NCBI GenBank assembly: GCA_905116865.2
Contig: CAJHNH020002707.1
Location: 1-64,000, forward strand
Length of the DNA: 64,000 bases
Direction: 5' to 3'
DNA from: Candidula unifasciata
Lineage: Eukaryota > Mollusca > Gastropoda > Stylommatophora > Geomitridae
Below are positions 55,985 through 64,000 of the stretch, in pieces (the stretch's first letter is position 1; every line of letters starts with the position of its first letter). The notes below the pieces were generated by a model that ran no database searches, was not told the origin of the DNA, and saw only the letters and a list, made by a program, of their open reading frames with translations. The position numbers and the translations under genes are program-made.

Positions 55985-57060
55985 GCTTTTATGGGATAAG
56001 ATGTTCTTTTCCACTAGAGACTCTGACCACTCTACCGAGATTCATCCCCCAAGACGTTCCGTTGCGTCCAGAGCCAGCTCAAAGCTCTTTCGGTAGTTTT
56101 GCACAGTTGTTTTAGTGATCGTTGCGCTGATTACCTCTCAAGACTAGCTGCTTTAGCACATTGTAAATAGAAGTGGAGATAAGACTTCTTGCCTCTACCT
56201 CGACCAGCATCTACACGTGATTTTCTCCGATCCGCGACTCGTTCGACACAGTCAGCTCAATTGGGATTAGCTGGCGTTTTATTCCGGTGATTGTAGAACT
56301 ATGTGATGTCTAAGGTCGGTCTTCCAGATTAACTCTGGGCACCTGTCGACACCAGGCTGGTCGACATCCAGTAACCAGTCACTCGCACAGTGAAGTGTTG
56401 ATTAAGCGTTTGCGACCTTGTTGATTTTACCTTTATAAATCTGCCCAGCCTGGAGAAAGCGCATCAGGGGTTACTAGGACTGGCCCTGGCTTTGGTTCTC
56501 ATTCTTGCTTGGTCCACATTGTTCGCTAATTCTTTTGGGACTTTGTTGTGGTGTTAAGTATATCGTCTCTAGCCTAGCAGACAATACGTGCTCGAGCGTT
56601 TGCTTAGCTCTATACAGTGAGCATGTCGGGTCGGTAGTCGCATGCCACTTTACCACGTTGACGCCAGATGGTAACACATTGTACTCAGATCTTACGAAAA
56701 AGCTCAGCCGCAGCGGGGCCATTCAATAGATCTCACCCCATATGAGTACTCGTGGCAAGGTGCTGTCGAGGCCGATCCACTCGCCTTGCTGCGACTGTTA
56801 GGCAGCTTTTGGGACCCGAGTCTCATTTTCGGCGTCCCTTATCTGCTGTATTACCATGTCTCTGCGCTCTGTTGGACCACCAACAGACTTTCCTGTGCCC
56901 TAGGCCACGTCGTACGATTTGTGTGTACCCAATGACTTCTTTCAATTTTAGTGCATCTGAGGCCGATTCTGTCGCATCTAGGACCTTCCATGTCTTACCT
57001 GTCTTTAGAGCGGGTTGGACTGCTGCCACCGTGGGGTCTAAACACCCCTGAGTCTTACCT
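55985..57060 (-). mobile_element. R2-like LINE C-terminus, antisense, degenerate
   Basis: Right to left on the minus strand: ALKTGKTWKVLDATE and LKLKEVIGYTQIVRRGLG (about 57000-56890), then MAPLRLSFFVRSEYNVLPSG and KWHATTDPTCSLYRAKQTLE HVLSAR. The reverse complement of 56460-55990 then follows the copy at 62945-63793 step by step (LQAGQIYKGKIN, ASDWLLDVDQPG, a final TCTAGTGGAAAAG). Two of the four zinc ligands are lost (second Cys to Tyr, last Cys to Arg), the RPDI motif reads RHHI, and about 80 bases are deleted in the endonuclease. It shows more of the upstream protein than the sense copy. Confidence 0.8.
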
Positions 57061-57239
57061 TGCTGACTTCAAATTCTTGACTTGAACGAGGTACCGGCTT
57101 AGCCTGATTTCTTTACAGTATCACATCAGTCAGACAAGGCGGTGCCCCATGCATTTTCCTCATGACTGTGTTGATTTTTCTCTAAGATGTACCATCTGCC
57201 GTCAGGCTAACTTTGTTTACGAGCAGCGGCCAAAGGAAG

Positions 57240-57405
57240 GAGCATTGGAATCACTATAAACTCCAGACACCAGACCCTATACTCTGCAATCAATATATAA
57301 AATGCTCCTAAGACCAGTTATTTTATATGGCTTTGAAATCTAGTGCACATCTAAACGGAATAAAGCCTTATTAGAGTTTTTTTTTTAATATAGTCTTATG
57401 GGAAA
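57240..57405 (+). mobile_element. LINE-E RT fragment
   Basis: Reads QSIYKMLLRPVILYGFEI, stop, CTSKRNKALLEFF. It aligns with IKIYKTLIRPVVLYASET of the copy at 58860-59775. Confidence 0.65.
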
Positions 57406-57779
57406 TAATTAGGTCAAACAAACAAGCACACGTTGCAAATGATTCATTTCCTGTTGGACACGTGGCTCTCACACTACCTTCCCCAAAACTTTATTTATGT
57501 TATGATTGTCCTTATTAATCTTGGATTGTCTCTCTTTATTTAGTTTTGTCTTGCGCTGCGCATCAGTTTCTGTCCAAGAAATTGCCTCTTTTTTCCTTGT
57601 CTCCCAGGCTGGATATTAAACACACGTCAAATAATGATCAAAGTGGAAAAACTCTTGAAGTCTGAGATTATTTTGATGAAACTCTACTGAGATTGCTTAA
57701 GAAATCACACGCCATCATGAATTCACTACCATATTACATTACGTCCGCAAAGGAGCTTGAATGAAACACAATGTCGCTG

Positions 57780-58390
57780 AGTGAGTGAGTGATCTTCAAT
57801 CCCTACCAGGGATTAACACACGATGACACAAGGTGCCACCATTCGGATGAAAAATCCCATTCAACCGTATGGTTATATTAGGGTACCCGATGACAGCTGA
57901 TTTAGGGGGGGGGGGGGATGTGTTATAATAACACAAAAACTGCCTACTGGAACGGATATTGAGAAGTTAAACAAAGGCTCGGATTCATTTACGTTCAACC
58001 CCACCAAGCGGTAACATAAGGGGGGCACTGTTTGGATGAGTTGGGAACAGATCCCAGAAAACTTGGTCTACCATAGGGGTTTTATTAGCACCGCCGAACA
58101 CAGTCGGGGTGGGAGCTCCAAAACAACAAAACATTTCAGGGCAAAGTGGGACAGTTTGTATGATAGATGCTATAACACAGTAAAAATTTATGGCACCCCT
58201 TGAAAGGAAGTAAGCAGTAGTAAGCAAATTTTACCCCACAATGACATCTCATGGAGCGATAAACACCCTATGACATAAAGTGCCACCATGCGGATGAGGA
58301 TCACCAGTTGAGAGGTCACAGAAAAAGCTTTCAGACATCAGGCTATACAGCGGGGTGGGGCTTCATTTTTTTGAGGGGGGGGGGGGTGCC
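57780..58390 (-). repeat. Cluster of three antisense SINE-D units
   Basis: Three sets of the reverse-complement blocks: GATGACACAAGGTGCCACCA then TTCGGATGAAAA (57820-57865); AACCCCACCAAGCGG, TTGGATGAG and GATCCCAGAAAACT (57995-58065); GACATAAAGTGCCACCATGC then GGATGAGGATCACC (58270-58310). G runs at 57907-57919 and 58375-58386. The spacing of about 170-270 bases is close to that of the sense cluster at 24.7 kb. Confidence 0.75.
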
Positions 58391-58859
58391 AGGGGATTCT
58401 TCCTCTTTATTTCCAACTTATATGTTGGTGAGTATTGTGATTTATTGCTTTCGTGTCAAGTGTTTTGTGTTTTGTTTATATTTGTTAGTCTGTAATATAC
58501 ATGTTACCGTTTGTGAGTATTTATAGTGTTCAATCGTGTAGAAAAACATCAGAATAGAAAGTGATGTGGAAGGACTAGAGACAGAAGGGATTAGGACACC
58601 TTTTTTATGTCAAGCCTAGTCCTGTTTCTCATGTGCAGTCATATCATTTATCCGTTGTTTTTCAATTGAATGTTCAATGTATTCCTCTGCTTTGTCTTTG
58701 AATGTTTTTTTCTAAGCATGATACAACATTTCAAAATATGTACAGGCGTCAAAGTCATTATTTCCGCAGAACTGACTCGCAAAACCATATGTTCTCTGTA
58801 ATAGAGATCTGTCTCTGCTTTTTTAAATTTATTTTTGGTTCCGTATTATCAATGTTGCC

Positions 58860-59775
58860 CTGGAGACAAGTATAAGAAAAATGATTCAACAGTGTGCTGT
58901 AGGATACTCTATAGGATACTCTACAAAAATACTTGGATATGCAAATGGCATTGATATCGTTGGAGAAAATGAACTAGAGACGGTTAAAACAGACTCTCTT
59001 AAAAGAATAAGCTCAGAAAATGGGACTTGTTATCAATCAAGAAAAAACAGAATACACGATAATAACAAGACAGGGAAAGGATATAAATTCATAAAACGTA
59101 CAAGTAAATAACATGAAAATCAAATGAACGGAAACATGTAAGTACTTGGGTGCAAACTTCAAATGCTCCAACATGATGAGAGAAGAAATACAATCTATAA
59201 TACAATCTGAAAATAAAGTATACTATGCCCTTCAACATCTGCTAAAGTCAAAGTGTTTGTCTCGCAACATAAAGATCAAAATATATAAAACATTGATAAG
59301 ACCAGTCGTGTTATATGCCTCTGAAACTCGGAGAACAGCTAAAATAGATTAAGCCTCCTTACAGGTTTTCGAAAACAATCTTACGACGAATCTTTGGACC
59401 AATCAAAAAAGCAAACAGCGGTGAATGGAGAGTGAGAAGCAACAATGAAATTCATAATCTGATTAAATCGCTTTTTATCACAGGCATCAAGAAATCAAAT
59501 AGACTGAAATGGTTGGGGCATACTGAGAGAAGGTCAGATGACAGAGAAGTAAAACCTGTATACACCAGGGAGATGAATGGTCGTAGACCACGAGGCAGAT
59601 AAAGAAGACTATGGAGAAAAATGTCCAGTCAGACCTGCAAACACTTAGTGTCACCAACTAGAAAGAGAAGGCCAACCAAAAAGATGAATGGAGACGGAAG
59701 AAATCTGCGGCAATGAAACTCAATGGCTGGGAATGACGAAGAAGCAGAAAAAAGAAGATCATAAATGTTGTTTAT
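58860..59775 (+). mobile_element. LINE-E RT C-terminal half
   Basis: ANGIDIVGENELETVKTDSL near 58935, INQEKTEYTIITRQGKDIN-type residues near 59030 in another frame, CKYLGANFKCSNMMREEIQS near 59138, YYALQHLLKSKCLSRNIKIK, IYKTLIRPVVLYASETRRTA, RRIFGPIKKANSGEWRVRSN near 59385, KSNRLKWLGHTERRSDDREV near 59490, and a basic tail. Frameshifts and stops occur but the order is complete for an RT thumb. Related pieces: 13790, 49420 and 57240. Confidence 0.8.
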
Positions 59776-60185
59776 TCATGTGTCTGTTGTTGTGCCCGCC
59801 ACTTATCAGCATGTGTGTGTGCATGTATCATGATGTTTTTGAAGCAGTGGTTCTAAGCTTTAAAGTCTGTGGTTTCTTCTGGAAGACTGTATTCTAGACG
59901 GCTTCGTGGCGCCTTTTTACTTGTTATTTGATGTAGTTTTATTTTTATGTTGCCAAAAGTAAAATTCCACTCTGCCGAAATGATTTTTTTCATCCGGATG
60001 TTGTTCTCTCGTGTCGTTTATGTGGTCTATCATGAAGTCTTCACGTGCATTTGGTTTCCTCCTCGCTGTATATCCTCCTTCTTGAGATGGTTGTTTCTGT
60101 GGGGGGGGGGGGGGGGGGGGAGAGATGTGAAACAGTTTTTATGGTGTCTTTTGCCTGAGGCAAACCGAATTCTTTTTCTTTGGAT
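59776..60185. other. Short unassigned stretch
   Basis: 20-base G run at 60101-60120. No recognised gene. Confidence 0.45.
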
Positions 60186-60312
60186 TTTTTTTGGGGTCTC
60201 TGCTTGAATTCGTTGTACTGGATTTGTTACCGTCTTAGCTTCTGTATTTTTTCTGCGGCCCTTGAGGGGGGTCTCCGCTTGCGTTCGCTGTACTGGATTT
60301 GTTACCGTCTTT
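60186..60312 (+). repeat. 76-bp direct duplication
   Basis: GGGTCTCTGCTTGAATTCGT then TGTACTGGATTTGTTACCGT (60192-60233) recurs as GGGTCTCCGCTTGCGTTCGC then TGTACTGGATTTGTTACCGT (60268-60309). The overlapping 98-codon minus frame is probably not a gene. Confidence 0.75.
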
Positions 60313-60721
60313 GCCGGTGGGGTCATTTTTTGTGTGTCTGTGGATTTCCATTTGTTTGACTAAGAAGGGAAATGACTAAAAAAAAACATTATTAACTTTT
60401 GTTCCGAATTTTCATCACAGTACATTATCACCTACAAGGCGGGTCTTTGTATAATATCAGAAAATAGTATAAAAATGAAAGGCCGTACCAGGCAAACCAC
60501 CTTTGAAGAAACAAACATGCAACAGCGACAATTTATTAAAATCGTATAAAAAAAAGACATTTTCTGTGTTAAATGGCCAGTGTGTGCGGCGCAGGGGTTG
60601 CAAACGCTGTTTCTAAATTCCAACATTCCAGTGTTTTAAATCAATCTGGGATTTAGTATGCTTCGATAAGCTGTATGAGTGTGAAAGTTAAAGAGAAATA
60701 GCAAACTTCTTAGTGTAAATT

Positions 60722-60910
60722 GATTGACTGGAGATTTTTCAACCCCACCAGGATATCACACTCAGCAAAGTACTACCATGCGGATAAGAATTATCCGTGA
60801 AGAGGTCCCAGAAACCCCGTTAAACCCACATGTTGGGTTATATTAGGGCACCCAGCTACAGCCAAGTTAGGGCTTTTAAAAAAAGAAAAATGTTTCCCAC
60901 ATGGGGACGA
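60722..60910 (-). repeat. SINE-D, fullest antisense copy
   Basis: Runs from CAACCCCACCAGGATATCAC through TACTACCATGCGGATAAGAA, GAGGTCCCAGAAACCCCGTT and TTATATTAGGGCACCCAGCT to GTTTCCCACATGGGGAC. Its reverse complement gives the unit order seen in the sense cluster: GTGGGA-type start, T-rich stretch, ATAACC, GGGGTTTCTGGGACC, CCGCATGG, GATATCCTGGTGGGG. Confidence 0.75.
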
Positions 60911-61045
60911 CTGAGTGTAAATTTCATAATGAAACCAGACAACAGTTATTAAATGCCTTTGATTTTGTTTTAGAAACTCTGCATATACTATGAAATTTAC
61001 ATGTTTTGAACACATGGTAAGTATAGTTATAATAAGATTATTGAT
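60911..61045. other. Short spacer
   Basis: No feature between the SINE-D copy and the RTE-A tail. Confidence 0.4.
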
Positions 61046-61318
61046 TAGGCAGACATCAGAAGGAGACAGACATCATTTTTCGGCCATGTTATGAGAAAAG
61101 GGAAAACGGAATATGTTGTGACCACTGGAAAGATCTGTGGAAGGAGGGATAGAGGAAGACAACGAGAGAAGATTCTTGACAGTCTTGTTGCATGGCATGG
61201 AGGTGTGTCGGCAGACGAACTAATACATGCTGCAGAAGATCGTGGATTATGGAGAGGCATGATCGCCTACGCTAGTCGGGAAGGCACCTGATGATAATGA
61301 TGATGATGATGATATTGC
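61046..61318 (+). mobile_element. RTE-A, 5'-truncated 3' end
   Basis: Matches 5542-5805 of copy 1 at high identity: AGACATCAGAAGGAGACAG, TCATTTTTCGGCCATG, GAAAGATCTGTGGAAGGAGG, ATGGAGAGGCATGATCGCC. It ends in the same CACCTGATGATxATGATG microsatellite. The 66-codon frame 61091-61291 is the RT tail. This confirms the natural 3' end of the family. Confidence 0.9.
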
Positions 61319-62944
61319 CAGAAACATTGCAGGTGTATTGTTATTTCAAGACTAAAAATACCTAATATAATACGTGAATACTTGGCAGATGTTATTTCAA
61401 GACAAAGAAAACTGAAAAAGATATATGTCTATTTCATTTAACAACTCCCCTCCCCCTCTCCCTCCCTCTTCTCCTGCTGCAGTATACAATTTGTGCAAGG
61501 GAAGTTATCATAAATGTTTTTTCTTAAATCAAGAGCAAAAGTATTTTTTTTTAAAAGTATGTATCAGTATGTTCCAAATTTTATTGACTAAGCCTCACTA
61601 GAGCATGGGCTATGTATAGCATTGTCAGGTGAAATTAGACCCAACCCGCCCTTCCCTAGGCTTATAGCTATCACAAAAACATCTAGCTCCAGTCTCCTAA
61701 TGCCATTGTTGACAATAACGCTAAATCCCAAAGGCTGAGATTCCACAACCCAGATGAAGGCAGTGGGTAACCTATGCAGTTCTTTCTTGGCACGTTAACA
61801 TTGTAAATACACTGTTTGCATAATCTTCTAGATTATTCTTTCTGACACGTTAAAGTTTGAAAAGCTGATCATTTCTTTTCTAAATGATATGCCTGAATAA
61901 TCATTAATCTTAAAGTTTGAAAAGTGTTAACTTATCACAGGAAGTAAATCTACACCAGATTCGAACGAAGAAATATCCCCCGAAGACTGCTGACAGGGAT
62001 CTATGTAGGTAAACATATTGAAACTGCAGAATAATGAAGGCAACTTACTACAAGGTTATACCCATGTTCATCATAGTATGGTTAGAAACATTTCCAGACT
62101 GGTTTTATACACTTGTGTTGCTGTTAGTGGCTGACCCGTGAAGGTAAGCCGAATGTCGGGCCACCTAATGCTGATGGATACAGATTAATATAGTAGGTAC
62201 CAAGTGTGACACGTGATGTATGATTACTTTTGGTTTTCCAGATTAGTTTACTAGTTTATAGTGTGTCACCTTGAGTATGGTGGGTCTGGTTCTGATAGGA
62301 GCCTGGTGTAAATGCTGAATGCTACTTCCCGATAAACCAGTTCTGTCAGACGATACTGATCACGGTGCTGGGGACACAAGGAAAACGGGCATTAGACAAC
62401 CAGAAATCCATGTACTCTTTCCCTTACCTTTCACAACACACATTGTGTGTTGTCCATCAATATGATGACGACTACTCATTTTCATCAAGTATGAGTACGA
62501 AAATGACTGATGAGGCCGATGCGGGCCCCGAGAAGCTCTTGGACAGTCAGGACAGGGAATGAGCGTTGTGCCAGGAGGAGATCTCATGCAGTCGCATTTC
62601 TATCCATCCTTTTCTTAATAAGTCCTGCTGCTCTGTTTGCTTCACATGTAGCCGCGTCCTGATGAAAGAGTGACTTGCGCGGTGACTTGGAATAAAGTAA
62701 GGAAAAGTTGCGGAGTGTCGCCGACCTGACTCTCTCGCCTAAGTCAAATCTAGGTCCAGTGGCAAGACAGAGTCAGGACGACTGGAGATATGTCTAGGTG
62801 CAGTGAATGACCAGGGCGTTCTACGTGCTTCACCATGCTCTATGCGCTCCAAAACGCTTTGCTAGTGTCGCCGTCTTGCCCGTTGAACCAAAAAAAGGTT
62901 TCCTCCTCGCATTCTGTTGACAGTAGTCTTTGCAGAGAGCAGCC
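61319..62944. other. Unassigned stretch
   Basis: A repeated TTAAAGTTTGAAAAG block (61848-61863 and 61909-61924) is the only structure noted. Frames at 62360-62587 have no known motif. The last 200 bases may be upstream R2-like LINE sequence, but no motif is readable. Confidence 0.4.
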
Positions 62945-63793
62945 TAGCAGTCGCAGCAGGGCCATTGGGTCAGCCTGGAGAGCGCATTGCCAATAATACT
63001 CACATGGGGTGAGATCTGGCGAATGACCCCGTTGCGACTGAGCATTATCGTTCGTTCGGCGTACGATGTATTACCGTCCGGTGTTAACATGGCTAAGTGG
63101 TCTGCGACTAACGATCCGACATGCCCGTTGTGTAAAGCGAAGCAGACGCTTGAACACGTCCTGTCCGCGTGCAGGAAAGCCCTAGGTCAAGGCCGATATA
63201 CCTGGAGACACAACAAGGTGCTAAAAGAGTTAGCAGTCGTTGTTGACCAGGCTAGAATGAGGGCTAACGCTAGAGCCAGTTCTAAAATCGTCCCCATTCG
63301 ATTCCTCAAGGCTGGGCAGATTCAAAAAGGTAAGGTCAACCGAAACGCATTCGCTCCATCTGTGCTAGACTCTGCGAGGGACTGGTTACTGGCAGTTGAT
63401 CTGCCATGCCATGAACGGTACCCCGAGTTAATCCGGAAGACCGGTCTGCGACCTGACATAGTTCTCCACTCTGCGGAGAAACGGCAGCTCATCCTGATTG
63501 AGTTGACCGTCCCGTATGAGTCGCGCTTGGACGAAAATCACCTGTACAAGCTCGAGAAATACAGTGATTTAGCAGCCGGTCTGAGGAGAAACGAGGCGTA
63601 CACGGTACGTGTCTTTGCCGTCGAAGTGGGAGCGCGAGGTCTCGTCTCCACTTCATTGTACAATGTGGTTAAAGAACTAGGATTGCGCGGTAATGAACGG
63701 AAACGAACACTTAAAAACCTGGGCGAGGCAGCCGAAAGGGCCTCGAGTTGGCTTTGGACGCAACGGAACAACGTAGGGGACGGGCCCCGGTGA
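62945..63793 (+). mobile_element. R2-like LINE C-terminus: CCHC knuckle and restriction-like endonuclease
   Basis: In frame after a TAG at 62945; the frame that follows has no natural start, so it is the truncated end of a larger protein. Numbering from 62987: a linker with LTWGEIWRMTPLRL (5-18), the knuckle C46-X2-C49-X7-H57-X4-C62 (the R2-type spacing), GRYTWRHNKVL (69-79), and an endonuclease core RPDI (155-158) followed 13 residues later by E172 in LILIELTVPYE, fitting the K/RPDI-X12-14-D/E signature. KLEKYSDL (188-195) and a conserved EVGARGLVS (213-221) follow. All listed residues are intact. The reading frame is the cleanest TE protein here apart from 29318-30055. Confidence 0.82.
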
Positions 63794-64000
63794 GCTGGTC
63801 CGGGTTTCTAGTGGAAAAGGGTTTCTCACCCTTGATAGTCCATCGTGTCCGAATTGTCTGCCAGTGATCCTTTGCCACCTGCTAATAAAGTCCAACATGT
63901 GTCCGGAAAACCAATCGTAAGCTTGTCGCTCGGTCGTCCAGGTATGCTGACTGCTTTAATTAGGCTACCGCGGCGGCTTCTTATCTCACAGTACCTTCTG
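63794..64000 (+). other. Downstream of the R2-like ORF, probable 3' UTR
   Basis: TTTCTAGTGGAAAAGGG (63807-63823) is also present after the antisense copy's ORF (near 55985-55998), so the element's 3' UTR reaches at least this far. An AATAAA lies at 63883-63888. The window ends before any tail is seen. Confidence 0.5.

Noticed and set aside
60030..60326. 98-codon minus frame with an internal peptide repeat
   Set aside because: It arises from the 76-bp duplication plus a G run; no domain or start context.

Overview
The window looks like non-coding, transposon-dominated DNA from an invertebrate animal genome. Evidence for this: low GC, many TA/CA/TG microsatellites, tRNA-derived SINEs, and broken pieces of many non-LTR retrotransposons. 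There are no bacterial-style operons or ribosome binding sites. The mix of RTE-type LINEs, R2-like (restriction-like endonuclease) LINEs and tRNA-SINEs would fit a mollusc or other lophotrochozoan, but that placement is an inference. I found no host gene, tRNA gene or rRNA gene that I could defend.

From 0 to 19 kb the window holds a long but dead RTE element (RTE-A, 2.2-5.8 kb) with a fragment of another LINE nested in it, then a very decayed LINE (5.9-7.2 kb) and an antisense LINE (LINE-C, 8.8-10.2 kb). A 43-bp minisatellite lies at 11.2 kb. Fragments of LINE-E, LINE-F and an R2-like LINE follow at 13.8-15.1 kb, a SINE-D dimer at 15.6-15.9 kb, and a decayed RTE-B copy at 16.3-18.1 kb.

From 19 to 31 kb an antisense LINE-D is split by a 1272-bp solo LTR (20740-22011). 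A TG-rich tract, an RNase H-bearing LINE tail and a cluster of about six SINE-D units (24.7-26.0 kb) come next. An RTE-B copy at 29.3-30.1 kb sits between 11-bp target-site duplications inside another LINE remnant.

From 31 to 50 kb there are long stretches with nothing recognisable. Between them are an antisense RTE-A copy (36.0-37.4 kb), diverged tandem repeats (38.2-39.9 kb), a tRNA-SINE (41.4 kb) and a 32-unit minisatellite with 48/54-bp units whose lengths keep a reading frame open (42.4-44.0 kb). LINE-F and LINE-D fragments follow.

From 50 to 64 kb there is another RTE-A copy, an LTR-like segment with four CACGTG sites, and a LINE ORF1 with three zinc knuckles (52.5-53.8 kb). Two R2-like LINE C-termini follow (56.0-57.1 kb antisense, 62.9-63.8 kb sense), with LINE-E pieces, SINE-D copies and a 5'-truncated RTE-A tail between them. 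Family names (RTE-A/B, LINE-C to LINE-I, SINE-D/V/W/X) are labels used only here. Nothing looks capable of autonomous transposition. The best-preserved reading frames are the RT C-terminus at 29318-30055 and the zinc-knuckle/endonuclease domain at 62948-63793.
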